Shown piece after piece: positions 8,009-17,134 of a stretch of 64,000 nucleotides of DNA. Origin of the DNA: Sporosarcina luteola (GTDB lineage Bacteria; Bacillota; Bacilli; Bacillales_A; Planococcaceae); assembly GCA_014204635.1 (NCBI GenBank), contig JACHLS010000002.1:62001-126000 (forward strand). The letters run 5' to 3'. How positions within the stretch are numbered: position 1 is the stretch's first letter; every line of letters starts with the position of its first letter. The notes beneath the pieces were generated by a model, which worked only from the letters and a program-made list of their open reading frames with translations, was not told the origin of the DNA and made no database searches. The translations under genes and the position numbers were made by a program.

Positions 8009-9340
8009 ATGAAAGCAAAAGAGCTCGATTTATTACATGACAAGGTTCCTTATTTATTTCGCAATTTCGCAATTCCCGGAATTTTATCGTCCTTGTCCAT
8101 GTGTTTGTATGGCATTATCAATGGTCTCATTCTAGGTCGATATGTCGGTTCGAATGCAATGGCCGCGGTCAATATGGCTTCGCCAATCTTCAATATCATT
8201 TCTTGTATTGCCATTTTGATTGCGATTGGGGGGAATACGCTTGTTGGTATCAGTTTAGGAGAGAAGGATCGTAAAAAGGCGAATCAGCATTTTAATAACG
8301 CAGTTACCGCTCTTTTTGTTATTGCGCTTGTAATCTGGGTTGTTGTTGTATTCTTTCCGTCTTCTCTGGCTCAGGCGGTGGGTGCGAATGATGTATTGTT
8401 ACCCTATGTGAAAAGCTACATTCAAACATTTGGATTCTTTATCATTCCGGTTCTCTTCAATATCATTTTTGGCATGTCCTTGCAATCAATCGGCAAACCA
8501 CAGCTGTACATGATAGGCAGTATGCTGACTATGGCACTTAATATCATTTTGGACTTGCTTTTTATCTGTGTTTTTAATTGGGGGGTTTTTGGAGCTGCGT
8601 TGGCCTCAGGTATAAGCGCTTCTATAGTATTTTTCATCTTCTTGCCGCATTTTATGAGAAAAGATGGCATTTTGAAGATTGGTAAATACAAATTTAATTG
8701 GAAGGCATTCATGCAAATGGCTTATAACGGCTCTTCCGAGGCAATAACACAATTCTGCTTAGGTGTATCCAGTCTATTGTTTAATTGGATTCTCATGAAG
8801 CGATTTGGTGAGATGGGAGTATCAGCATTTGCGGTAGTCCAGTATATCTCCCTGGTAATCAATGCGGTAATTTTAGGCATGTCGCGTGGTGTAACTGCTA
8901 TTATTAGTGTGAACTATGGAGCCAAAGAATACGATCGGGTTCGTCACATACTTAGACTTGCGATAAAGACAGTGACATTAACGGGAATAAGCTGCACGAT
9001 CTTCTTACTGCTCTTTAAAAATCCGTTGATTGCTATGTTTGTTCCGGAGAATAAGGAGGTTTTTTCGACTTCGCAGGAAATTATTCTGTTTTATAGTTTT
9101 ACATTCATATTTGTCGGGGCGAATGTGGTGATCAATACTTTTTATACTGCCGTAAATGATCCAAGAACATCAGCCATCTTGGCAGTTTTACGCTATTTAC
9201 TTCTCATCGGTTCTTTTGTCGCTTTGCCCATTATATTTGGGAATATAGGGTTATGGCTATCATTTGCCGTTGCGGAAATTTTGTGTCTGTTCGTCAGTCT
9301 TCTCACGTTGCAAAAGCAATCTTTGTTTCGTGCTTCCTAA
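8009..9340 (+). CDS. MATE-family multidrug efflux protein
   Basis: 443-residue cytoplasmic-membrane exporter with twelve predicted helices in two six-helix halves, of the MepA-like branch of the MATE family (cation-coupled drug efflux). Typical first-half features are PGILSSLSMCLYGIINGLILGRYVG and AAVNMASPIFNI, with the second half beginning at AYNGSSEAITQFCLG. AAAAGGAG precedes the ATG at 8009. The gene is expressed from the MerR-type promoter between it and the divergent regulator and ends in a strong terminator. The actual substrate cannot be told from sequence. Confidence 0.92.
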   Translation: MKAKELDLLHDKVPYLFRNFAIPGILSSLSMCLYGIINGLILGRYVGSNAMAAVNMASPIFNIISCIAILIAIGGNTLVGISLGEKDRKKANQHFNNAVTALFVIALVIWVVVVFFPSSLAQAVGANDVLLPYVKSYIQTFGFFIIPVLFNIIFGMSLQSIGKPQLYMIGSMLTMALNIILDLLFICVFNWGVFGAALASGISASIVFFIFLPHFMRKDGILKIGKYKFNWKAFMQMAYNGSSEAITQFCLGVSSLLFNWILMKRFGEMGVSAFAVVQYISLVINAVILGMSRGVTAIISVNYGAKEYDRVRHILRLAIKTVTLTGISCTIFLLLFKNPLIAMFVPENKEVFSTSQEIILFYSFTFIFVGANVVINTFYTAVNDPRTSAILAVLRYLLLIGSFVALPIIFGNIGLWLSFAVAEILCLFVSLLTLQKQSLFRAS

Positions 9341-9349
9341 CTAGGAAAA

Positions 9350-9376
9350 GAAGTCGCCGGGAATTCCGGAGACTTC
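9350..9376. terminator. Bidirectional terminator between MATE and NCS1 genes
   Basis: Stem GAAGTCgCCGG / CCGGaGACTTC with a 5-base loop lies between two convergent genes. T-rich flanks occur on both sides. Confidence 0.75.
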
Positions 9377-9399
9377 TTCCTTGCAACAATGTCATTAGG

Positions 9400-10716
9400 T
9401 TAGCCTGTAAACTGATCGGGTGCGATATTCTTTTTGATTTTCATGGCGACAACATAAACGACAAGTGAAATGAGCAATGATTGAACTGCAGGCAATCCGA
9501 TAGGATAGAGATATTGGGTGATGTAACCGACGATAACGCCAGCGACAACGGCAATCGTAGCCATCCAGTTCCAGCCTGGATTTTCGACCCATTGCTGTTT
9601 GCGGATGATGAAAAAGTCACCCATCATGACGCCGCCGATCGCAGGGTAGAGGAGGGCGGTCAAGTATAGGAAGTCTTCAAAGTAGTCGAGAATTCCCATG
9701 AGTGCCACGATAATTGCCAATATAGTACCGAGCAGGGTCAAAAGGGCACGGCCTTTACCAGAATTAACGTTTAACACGTTTGCCAAGGCGAGTCCCATAC
9801 TATAGTTGTTGACCAGCTGCGATGTCCATGTCGCGAGCCAAAGAATGAGGAAACCCCAGAACGGAAATCCTAAATTCATCATGACATTGACTATGTCGGC
9901 ATCGCCTACACCGACCGACATGACAGCTCCGACGATGAAAAGAGGGAAACCGATCACTGCAATACCGCTTGGAATAATCCAGTTGTCCTTCCATGTCGGC
10001 TTTGCGTACCTTGTATAGTCGGAAGCAATTACCCACTGGGACACATTGACACCGATGACCAAACTGATAGCCGCTAAAATGGTCATGCTCGGTTCCGGGT
10101 TCCATGCCATGATTGTATCAAAGCCTGTGTTTTTCATGGATAGATAGATGCCGCCGATAATTAATAGAAGGCCGGAAGGAACGGCGAGATAATCAGTCCA
10201 TTTCATCGAATTATAGCCGATAATGGAAGGGAGGGCGAACAGCAATCCGGCTACGGTTGTGACAAGTGCCCACCCCCACCAATTCGTATGGTAATTAATA
10301 CCGAACATCGCGGACATAGCATTTCCGGCTACTGCTGTCTGCAAGGCCCACCAGCCGAGAGAGACGATGAAAATGGTGAACCCGACAATGACTCTTGCCT
10401 GTACCGACCCGAAGCTTGATTTGGCGATGACTGATGAAGAACGACCAGTTTTCGCCCCGATGTATCCTTGCAGGGCATTTCCAACCCATTGAAATCCGAA
10501 AAGTGCAATAATTAGGATGAGAAGTATTTTACTTAACCCAAAGCTGGCTGCTAGAGCAGCACCTACCATCAACACAGGTATAGTGAATTCCAAGCCGCCG
10601 AAAATCATGGTAGGCGTCAGCCAATGTTGCCGTTCATTCTCAGGGACGGGTGCTAGTGCATTGTCTTTGCCGAGTATATCTTTATCTGGTTGGCTTTGTT
10701 TTGGTTGTTGTTCCAT
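9400..10716 (-). CDS. NCS1-family nucleobase/hydantoin permease (CodB-like)
   Basis: 438-residue permease with twelve predicted helices, related to cytosine permease CodB and allantoin/hydantoin carriers of the NCS1 family (proton- or sodium-coupled uptake). A charged 35-residue N-terminus precedes TPTMIFGGLEFTIPVLMVGAAL. Conserved family stretches include LGWWALQTAVAGNAMS, SQWVIASDYTRYAKP and LLYPAIGGVMMGDFFIIRKQQW. It is the last gene of the hydantoinase operon, separated from the cupin gene by 205 bp that contain a hairpin. This context suggests uptake of a hydantoin or pyrimidine-like compound rather than cytosine itself. Confidence 0.88.
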   Translation of the reverse strand: MEQQPKQSQPDKDILGKDNALAPVPENERQHWLTPTMIFGGLEFTIPVLMVGAALAASFGLSKILLILIIALFGFQWVGNALQGYIGAKTGRSSSVIAKSSFGSVQARVIVGFTIFIVSLGWWALQTAVAGNAMSAMFGINYHTNWWGWALVTTVAGLLFALPSIIGYNSMKWTDYLAVPSGLLLIIGGIYLSMKNTGFDTIMAWNPEPSMTILAAISLVIGVNVSQWVIASDYTRYAKPTWKDNWIIPSGIAVIGFPLFIVGAVMSVGVGDADIVNVMMNLGFPFWGFLILWLATWTSQLVNNYSMGLALANVLNVNSGKGRALLTLLGTILAIIVALMGILDYFEDFLYLTALLYPAIGGVMMGDFFIIRKQQWVENPGWNWMATIAVVAGVIVGYITQYLYPIGLPAVQSLLISLVVYVVAMKIKKNIAPDQFTG

Positions 10717-10753
10717 GATGTCATCCTCATTTCCGAAGAAAATTGTATAGTAA

Positions 10754-10795
10754 AGCCGGGCGGCCTAGATCAGAATGTCTATTGGACGCCCGGCT
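10754..10795 (-). other. Hairpin between cupin and permease genes
   Basis: Arms AGCCGGGCG / CGCCCGGCT with a 24-base loop. On the minus strand it is followed by TTTACT, a poor U-tract. It may act as a partial terminator or mRNA-stability element that lowers permease expression relative to the enzymes. Nothing else is evident in the 205-bp gap. Confidence 0.45.
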
Positions 10796-10921
10796 CTTGT
10801 CGGTACAAAAGAGAGAACATGTTTCAATACGGTTTGACAGTTGGCTATCACAAGCTAAGTGCCTGATTTATAAGGAACGCTAATGGTCTTTGTGAAAACT
10901 ATCTTGGTTTTCTATGACTTC

Positions 10922-11236
10922 TTACGCTTTAACAAGCGCAAAAATGAGTTCCACGGGTTCATCGCCTTCATTGACACACCAATGGGCTTCGCCTGCTGGA
11001 ATGAAAGAGGCTTCACCTGCTGAGATCTCGTACGGTTCGCCGCCGGATACCCCTTTCAATGTTCCTTTTGTTATAAATGAATACTCCTGTTCTTTATGGA
11101 AGGTAGTCCCTTCACTCGGCAGCCTTTCGCCGGGCGGTATGGATACATAACCGAATTTCACTTCGGCTTCCGGATATTGATCATGGAATAGGTTTTGTAC
11201 GATATCGTTTGTTACTTGCGGTTTCTGTTTTTTCAT
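10922..11236 (-). CDS. Small cupin-domain protein
   Basis: 104-residue single-domain cupin. The metal-binding motif 1 region is FHKEQEYSFITKGTLKG and motif 2 is PAGEAHWCVNEGDEP, both slightly diverged. It lies 15 bp after hyuB in the same operon. Such small cupins often accompany hydantoinase or ring-opening operons and could be an isomerase or a substrate-binding accessory protein. No specific activity can be assigned. Confidence 0.85.
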   Translation of the reverse strand: MKKQKPQVTNDIVQNLFHDQYPEAEVKFGYVSIPPGERLPSEGTTFHKEQEYSFITKGTLKGVSGGEPYEISAGEASFIPAGEAHWCVNEGDEPVELIFALVKA

Positions 11237-11251
11237 AGTTGCCTCCTCAAA

Positions 11252-12982
11252 TTATCTTCCGGCCAATTCCTTATAGTCAAAAGTGACTGGATCGACTTCC
11301 ACTAAGAAATAGTCCCTTGCTTCTTCGATAGTGAAGTATCCATTTTTTACATCCATTGCAACCTGATCTGCAGGACGTTCCTTTGGATGGCCGTAACCAC
11401 CGCCGGTCCCGGTCATCAGCTGGACTACATCGTTTGTGTCCAATTTATATCGAGGATAAACGCCAAATGGTCCGTCTGTTGTTCCATTTGATGCAACGAC
11501 GTAGAACTCATTCGGAGAACCATCGTGTCCATCTGCCACTCCCCAAGGAAGGAACTTATTGCGTCCGAATGTGACAGTGACAGCCTGACCGTCCGACAGG
11601 GCACGATAGGAGCGAATAACGCCTTTACCGCCAATATATTTACCCGCTCCCGCTCCGTTGCCGTCTTGGCGTAAACTATATTCGTCCACCATGATTCCAT
11701 ATCTCGTTTCCGCAACTTCTACCGGAACATTGTATGTTTCGCCATCCGCCATGCAAAACTGTCCCGATTCCCCGTCTTTGCGGTTGGATGCACCCCATCC
11801 GCCGACGGAAGGTTCAACAATAAGGAAAGGCTCATCCGTGTCTTGGTGTGTGCCCGATAGTGTGACGGCACAGACAGATAAAAATTGTCCTGCAGTCAAC
11901 CGGTTTGGCAAATGCGGCGCCATCGCTTTCCAAACGAGATCCAGACTGCCTAGTAGCGTTTCAAAGTAATTGGAAACAGGAACCGGCCGTTCCGCCGACA
12001 TAATTGATTTTGGATCGACGATCACTTTCAATGGACGGAATACGCCATCGTTCACGTCTTGTGCCGGGTTTGTGATTGCTAAGAAGATCGTCCGTACTGC
12101 GGAAACAAGTCCGGTATAGGAACAGTTCACCGGTCCCACCACTTGCGGGGAACTTCCACGGAAGTCGCAAATGAACTCGTCGTCTGTAATCGTCACTTTT
12201 ACTTTGATCGGGAACGGCCCATTTCCAACACCGTCTGTATCAATAAAATCTTCTGCATAAAATGTCCCTTTCGGCAGTTTCTTCAGTTCTTGGCGGGATA
12301 TCTCCTCCCCGTGGTCAAGCAAGTGATTGATTGCCGCCAAGATCGTTTCCTTCGAATGTTTTTCACAAAGCTCCTGCAAACGCCGATCTCCTGTCCGAAG
12401 TGCAGCGACTTGGGCCCACATATCTCCGAGTGACAAATCTGGGAAGCGGACGTTGGAACGGATGATCTCAACAAGTGCGTCATTCACTTTGCCTTCGTCA
12501 TAAAGTTTTAGGCAAGAGAACTGAAGACCCTCCTGGAAAATATCCACCGAGTCATTAGTGAAAGAACCCGGATCTTTACCTCCGACTTCCGTCCAGTGTG
12601 CTTTATTGGCGGAAAAGGCGATAATTTCGCCATCATGGAAGATTGGCATGACGAGACCGACATCGGATAAATGGGAGCCCCCGCCTTGATAAGGGTCATT
12701 GATGATGATAATGTCACCGGGTTTCAATTGATCACCCGGATATTTCTTCAATGTCTCTTTCACCATGAACGTCAGCATTCCAATAAAACCAGTTACACCA
12801 TTCCCTTGTGTAAGAAGGTTTCCTTTTGCGTCTGTAAGACCACTGGCATAATCAAGCACCTCATAGATGATCGGACTCATGGATGTTCGGGCTAGCGCGA
12901 CGAACATTTCATCACCCGCCGCCAATAAGGAGTCTTTTACGATTTCCAATGTAAATGGATCAATGGTGGTTGAGTGGGTCAT
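11252..12982 (-). CDS. hyuB: Hydantoinase B / N-methylhydantoinase-type subunit
   Basis: 576-residue HyuB subunit that, together with HyuA, forms an ATP-dependent ring-opening or carboxylating enzyme (hydantoinase, oxoprolinase or acetophenone/acetone carboxylase group). Family marks are DPFTLEIVKDSLLAAGDEMF near the start, NDPYQGGGSHLSDV, the HWTEVGGKDPGS region and the C-terminal TGGGYGHP. The start at 12982 follows AAGGAGG and lies one base after the hyuA stop, indicating translational coupling. A longer in-frame reading to 13192 is a Lys/Ser-rich artefact inside hyuA. Confidence 0.92.
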   Translation of the reverse strand: MTHSTTIDPFTLEIVKDSLLAAGDEMFVALARTSMSPIIYEVLDYASGLTDAKGNLLTQGNGVTGFIGMLTFMVKETLKKYPGDQLKPGDIIIINDPYQGGGSHLSDVGLVMPIFHDGEIIAFSANKAHWTEVGGKDPGSFTNDSVDIFQEGLQFSCLKLYDEGKVNDALVEIIRSNVRFPDLSLGDMWAQVAALRTGDRRLQELCEKHSKETILAAINHLLDHGEEISRQELKKLPKGTFYAEDFIDTDGVGNGPFPIKVKVTITDDEFICDFRGSSPQVVGPVNCSYTGLVSAVRTIFLAITNPAQDVNDGVFRPLKVIVDPKSIMSAERPVPVSNYFETLLGSLDLVWKAMAPHLPNRLTAGQFLSVCAVTLSGTHQDTDEPFLIVEPSVGGWGASNRKDGESGQFCMADGETYNVPVEVAETRYGIMVDEYSLRQDGNGAGAGKYIGGKGVIRSYRALSDGQAVTVTFGRNKFLPWGVADGHDGSPNEFYVVASNGTTDGPFGVYPRYKLDTNDVVQLMTGTGGGYGHPKERPADQVAMDVKNGYFTIEEARDYFLVEVDPVTFDYKELAGR

Positions 12983-12983
12983 A

Positions 12984-15026
12984 TTAGTTGTCCTCCTTTT
13001 CGATGATGATATTGCCATAGTCGTCCAAGTGGAGCTTTTGCTGGTCATAAATAACTGTGACTGCCGCTTTTTCTTCAACGATCGCAGGCCCTTGGATGAC
13101 TTGGTTTGTCGGAAGCTTGTCCCGGTCATAAACAGGTGTCGAAACCCACCCTTTGTTTTCGTAATAAACGTCACGAACCTCTTTTTGGGCATCCGTGACG
13201 GAACCCGACCGATTCAATTTGGCGATTTGGGGTTTTTCCACTTTCCCGAACGCTGTGACGTGAAGATTGACGATTTCCGTCTGGGCCTCTTCCAATTTGA
13301 ATGTATAATTCTTTTCGTGTAATTTGTGGAAGTCGCTGATCGCCTGCGCCCGGGCTTCTTCCGTCCATTTGCCGTTTGCAACCGGCACTTTGACCGTATG
13401 TTCCTGTCCAAGGTAACGCATGTCGGCAAAACGGTGGAATTCCACGTTTGCTGACTCCATTCCTTCTTCGCTGAAATGCTGTAATGCATTTTTTTCAATC
13501 TCTTCCCATTGCCGATCGATCTCTTCTAGAGTCAAATCATTCATCCGTTGGATATATGTTTGAATGTAGTCGTGACGAAGATCTGTCATGAGCATGCCCC
13601 AGGCCGAGAAAACAGGTGATGCGATAGGCACGACAACCTTTTTAACACCGAGTTCGAGTGCTAATGCTGGAGCATGCATGGATCCGCCGCCGCCAAAGGC
13701 GAGCAATGTGAAGTCTTGCGGATTATAACCTTTCCGGATGGAAATTAATTTCAATGCATTCAACATGTTTGAATTTGCAATCCGGATGATGCCGAGCGCT
13801 GCGTCCTCAGGGGAGATGCCGAAATGGTTTCCGATTTTCGTATCGATGGCAGATCTCACAGTATCCAAGTTGACGTTATAATCAAAATTCTTCGGTGACA
13901 GGCGTCCCGTCAGCAGATTCGCATCTGTTGTCGTCGGTTCCGTCCCGCCTTGCCCATAAGCGACCGGTCCTGGATAAGCACCTGCCGATTGCGGCCCGAC
14001 TTTCAATGAACCGGCCCCATCAATCCAGGCGATTGAGCCACCACCGTTTCCGATTTCCACAATATCGACCACCGGCGTCTTGATCGGGTAACCCGCATTC
14101 CGGCTGTCCCTTTCAATGTAATAATCGGTAGAAACTTTGACTTCTCCGTTTTCAATCAAGGAACACTTTGCTGTCGTTCCGCCGATATCAAATGCAATAA
14201 TATTCTTTTCGCCGATCATTTCACCAAGAACTGCGGCGCCGAATATACCAGCGACTGGACCAGATTCCACCATATTGATTGGTGCTTCTTTCGCTTTTTC
14301 GAACTTTGTGGTTCCTCCGTTCGATTGCATGATGTAACGCTGATCAATCTCCGCTTGGGTCTTCAATTCATTTTCAAGCCGATTGATATAAGTAGTGGCG
14401 GCAGGCTGGACATAAGCGTTCAACACAGCTGTATTCGTCCGCTCATATTCCCGCCATTCCTGTGTGATATCGCTCGAAGCGGTCACTTTTACCTCAGGCC
14501 ACAGTTCTTTAATCAATTGAACTGTCTGTTGTTCGTGTAATGGGTTCCGGTAGGAGTGGAGGAATGAAACAGCGACTGCCTCGACGCCTTCCTTCTTGAA
14601 ATACTCAATGCATTCTTTTACTTCATCTGTATTCAAATCAGTCAGCACTTCGCCTTTATAATTGACCCGTTCACTAACTTCGCGGCGCAGATATCGCTCG
14701 ACGAATGGTGTCGGTTTATCATAATTGACATTGAAGAGGTCGGGACGGTTGCCGCGGGCAATTTCCAATACGTCGCGAAATCCCTTCGTTGTGATGAGAG
14801 CTGTTTTCGCGCCTTTTCTTTCAGTCAGCGCGTTGATGATGACCGTTGTCCCATGGATGAACATTGAAATGGATGATTGATCGACGCCGCTTTTCTCAAT
14901 GACATCCAACACCCCTTTTTCAAAGTTTGGCGGTGTCGTACTGCTTTTCTCAACTCCTATATTCCCATTCACGTCCACGTATACTAAATCGGTGAATGTA
15001 CCACCGATGTCTGTAGCTACTCGCAT
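12984..15026 (-). CDS. hyuA: Hydantoinase A / N-methylhydantoinase-type ATPase subunit
   Basis: About 680-residue HyuA subunit with the acetate-kinase/Hsp70-like ATPase fold: N-terminal ATDIGGTFTDLVYVD, second phosphate loop IIAFDIGGTTAKCSL, and AFGGGGSMHAPALA in the C-terminal third. It would phosphorylate or activate the substrate carbonyl before hydrolysis or carboxylation by HyuB. ATG at 15026 (MRVATDIGG) sits about 10 bp after AGGAG; a GTG three codons upstream (15035) is too close to that site. It lies directly downstream of the XRE-cupin regulator. The real substrate (hydantoin, N-methylhydantoin, oxoproline or another cyclic amide) is undetermined. Confidence 0.92.
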   Translation of the reverse strand: MRVATDIGGTFTDLVYVDVNGNIGVEKSSTTPPNFEKGVLDVIEKSGVDQSSISMFIHGTTVIINALTERKGAKTALITTKGFRDVLEIARGNRPDLFNVNYDKPTPFVERYLRREVSERVNYKGEVLTDLNTDEVKECIEYFKKEGVEAVAVSFLHSYRNPLHEQQTVQLIKELWPEVKVTASSDITQEWREYERTNTAVLNAYVQPAATTYINRLENELKTQAEIDQRYIMQSNGGTTKFEKAKEAPINMVESGPVAGIFGAAVLGEMIGEKNIIAFDIGGTTAKCSLIENGEVKVSTDYYIERDSRNAGYPIKTPVVDIVEIGNGGGSIAWIDGAGSLKVGPQSAGAYPGPVAYGQGGTEPTTTDANLLTGRLSPKNFDYNVNLDTVRSAIDTKIGNHFGISPEDAALGIIRIANSNMLNALKLISIRKGYNPQDFTLLAFGGGGSMHAPALALELGVKKVVVPIASPVFSAWGMLMTDLRHDYIQTYIQRMNDLTLEEIDRQWEEIEKNALQHFSEEGMESANVEFHRFADMRYLGQEHTVKVPVANGKWTEEARAQAISDFHKLHEKNYTFKLEEAQTEIVNLHVTAFGKVEKPQIAKLNRSGSVTDAQKEVRDVYYENKGWVSTPVYDRDKLPTNQVIQGPAIVEEKAAVTVIYDQQKLHLDDYGNIIIEKEDN

Positions 15027-15044
15027 ACTGTTCACACTCCTATG

Positions 15045-15590
15045 TTAGAAAATGATTGGTGTCACGATACTTAGAACGATGCTTTCCGTTGGGAGAGGAT
15101 TTTCCCATTGGTGAATCAGACTGGAAGGATAATGGATTGTATCTCCTTCGTATAAGTGAAATTTTTGTTCATTCAAATAGAAAACGACTTCGCCTTTCAG
15201 CACATAATAAAATTCCTCTCCATTGTGGCTGTAGGGATGCGTTTCATGCATATAGGGAGGCAGCACCACTTTCAACGGCTCCAGCTTTCGATTGTTGAAT
15301 GTGCCAGTCAACCTTGAGTACACTTGGCTGCCCGTGCTTGTCGTAAAACTATGATGCTCGTTTGCACGTACCACGTACCGTTCCTGTGTGTTTTCTTCTA
15401 AGAAGAAGTAATTGATATGGATCCCAAGTGCGTCTGAAATCTTTTTAAGGGAAGTAATGGAGAGTGATGATGCACCTCTTTCGATTTGGGATAAAAAGCT
15501 GAGAGATAATCCGGTTTCCTCACTTACATCTTTGAGCGTAAGATTACGCTCCAATCGTAAAGTCTTGATTTTGACATGAATATCTTCCAT
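15045..15590 (-). CDS. XRE-family regulator with C-terminal cupin
   Basis: 181-residue transcription factor: HTH (about residues 6-62, IKTLRLERNLTLKDVSEETG ... LSFLSQIERG) followed by a cupin sensor domain (about 105-175) with HETHPYSHNGEEFYYVLKG and EGDTIHYPSSLIHQW. This architecture (PuuR/SutR-like) senses small metabolites. It is the first gene of the hydantoinase operon, 18 bp before hyuA, so it is probably an autoregulated local controller. GAAAGGA precedes the ATG. Confidence 0.9.
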   Translation of the reverse strand: MEDIHVKIKTLRLERNLTLKDVSEETGLSLSFLSQIERGASSLSITSLKKISDALGIHINYFFLEENTQERYVVRANEHHSFTTSTGSQVYSRLTGTFNNRKLEPLKVVLPPYMHETHPYSHNGEEFYYVLKGEVVFYLNEQKFHLYEGDTIHYPSSLIHQWENPLPTESIVLSIVTPIIF

Positions 15591-15730
15591 TACGTCTATC
15601 CTTTCAGAATTGAAGTATATGTGTAATAGTTATGAATATAGCATAATCAATTTCCGTATGCAATGATAATTATTAATAATCTGTCAACTTATTTTGGAAG
15701 TGGATAATAGAATTTCCAGTGTGAAAGACA

Positions 15731-15991
15731 TTGAAAGAGTACTTTAAACTCCTGTGTGCAGGCGTTTTTCAATTATTAAAGACAACTCTTGTAAAGGAAG
15801 TTTTTAGCTTTTTCTATAAAATAAATGACCAATTGATAACAACGCGTTTTATTGTATGTGCCGCCGTCAATTCTTGGCTATTCATTGATAAATTGGGCCC
15901 AGGCATCGTTGCAGTTATTGTGGGTTTAATGCTTGTTGCGACGAGGGTTTATGTAGTAATGAAGAACGAGGGGGCGTCTATCACTTCTTGA
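15731..15991 (+). CDS. Possible small membrane protein, unknown
   Basis: 86-codon open frame beginning with TTG. Two hydrophobic stretches (about residues 38-53 and 57-76, the second GIVAVIVGLMLVATRVYVVM) suggest a two-helix membrane protein with a hydrophilic start. The ribosome binding site is poor. The gene stands alone between divergent and downstream minus-strand genes, and I recognise no family. It may be real but is only weakly supported. Confidence 0.4.
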   Translation: MKEYFKLLCAGVFQLLKTTLVKEVFSFFYKINDQLITTRFIVCAAVNSWLFIDKLGPGIVAVIVGLMLVATRVYVVMKNEGASITS

Positions 15992-16243
15992 TATCAAATG
16001 GTTTTATTGAGGGGATTATCGTAGTGGAGGACAACGATACAAAAGATACTTGGAGCATTTGGTTCCGTAATGAAATTAGGTTAAAACGGGCATGAACTCA
16101 TTTCGGTCGAACATTCAATATAAACAATGAGATTCGAGAACCGATCCTCAATTCACCATGCCAAAAAGGGAGGGAGGTTGCTGTTATGGTGTTGCCTTCT
16201 CGGGAAATATGGGGGACAAAGTAATCAAAAGAAACGATAAAGA

Positions 16244-16271
16244 AAAGCCGCTCTCCAAAAAAGGCGGCTTT
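16244..16271 (-). terminator. Terminator of the SDR gene
   Basis: Stem AAAGCCGC / GCGGCTTT with a 12-base loop; minus-strand readout continues into TTCTTT. The 320-bp gap 15992-16312 otherwise holds only a 23-codon GTG frame (16024-16095) that I do not consider supported. Confidence 0.7.
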
Positions 16272-16312
16272 CATTTCTAATATTTGACAGTTCAAAATGT
16301 TTTTACTGTATA

Positions 16313-17029
16313 TTAGGGATTGGTTGACCAAAGACCTGCTGATTTTAAGAGGGCACGAGGGTGCAACTTTAGCTGCGCGACCATCAATTCAGCAAGATCT
16401 TCCGGTTGAATCACTTTGTCGGGATTGCCATCAGTCAGATTTTCTTCGAATGCCAAGTCGGTTGCGACCGTGCTCGGTGTAAGTGCGCTGACGCGGATGT
16501 TGTGTTTTCTCACTTCTAACATAAGGGATTCCGTTAATCCTAATACGGCAAATTTGGATGCACTGTAGGCGCTTGTGACGGGAGCTCCTTTTTGACCTGC
16601 AGTTGATGAGATATTTATGATATCACCCGTTTGTCTTTCGATCATTTCCGGTAGAACGGCCCGGGAAACGTAGTACATGCCCAGCAAGTTGACGTCGATA
16701 ATCTGTTTGAATTCTTCAGGCGTTAGTTCCAGAAACTTGCCGAATTTACCGATGCCTGCGTTGTTAATCAATATGTCGATGGGACCAAGCTCAGATTTGA
16801 CATGATTAATCGCAGCCATGACGGATTCATTGTCAGACACATCAGCCGCAGCAAGGGAAACATTGACGCCATATTCTCGCAGTTCCTCAGAAACCTTTTC
16901 AAGATTTTCTTTCGTCTTCCCGATCAGTCCTACATGGATGCCCTCTTTTGCAAATGCAATAGCAGTTGCACGGCCAATCCCACGGCCAGCGCCAGTAATA
17001 ATGGCATTTTTTCCGGCTATCTTTTGCAT
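16313..17029 (-). CDS. Short-chain dehydrogenase/reductase (3-oxoacyl-ACP reductase-like)
   Basis: 238-residue Rossmann-fold oxidoreductase of the classical SDR type. Visible motifs are the NADP-binding GAGRGIGRA (residues 13-21), NNAGIG (about 89-94), the catalytic Ser in NISSTAG (about 138) and the YSASK pair Tyr/Lys (about 152/156). The C-terminus is short. AGAAGGAG precedes the ATG. It resembles FabG paralogues such as those found singly in many Bacillus genomes. Substrate cannot be inferred, and the isolated context gives no help. Confidence 0.88.
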   Translation of the reverse strand: MQKIAGKNAIITGAGRGIGRATAIAFAKEGIHVGLIGKTKENLEKVSEELREYGVNVSLAAADVSDNESVMAAINHVKSELGPIDILINNAGIGKFGKFLELTPEEFKQIIDVNLLGMYYVSRAVLPEMIERQTGDIINISSTAGQKGAPVTSAYSASKFAVLGLTESLMLEVRKHNIRVSALTPSTVATDLAFEENLTDGNPDKVIQPEDLAELMVAQLKLHPRALLKSAGLWSTNP

Positions 17030-17134
17030 GATGCCAACTCCTTCTCGAATTCATTTCACCGAATAGTATAACAAACTGCCACGACATCTCCTATAAAAAT
17101 GGGCTTGGGATTAGGGGGGTGGCGTAACTTTCCC

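Noticed and set aside
12983..13192. 70-codon N-terminal extension of hyuB
   Set aside because: Lys/Ser-rich, overlaps hyuA in another frame, and the internal ATG has a strong AAGGAGG and the family's true N-terminus.
16024..16095. 23-codon GTG frame after the small membrane ORF
   Set aside because: Very short, no family, and no evidence beyond an open frame with GTGGAGG at its own start.
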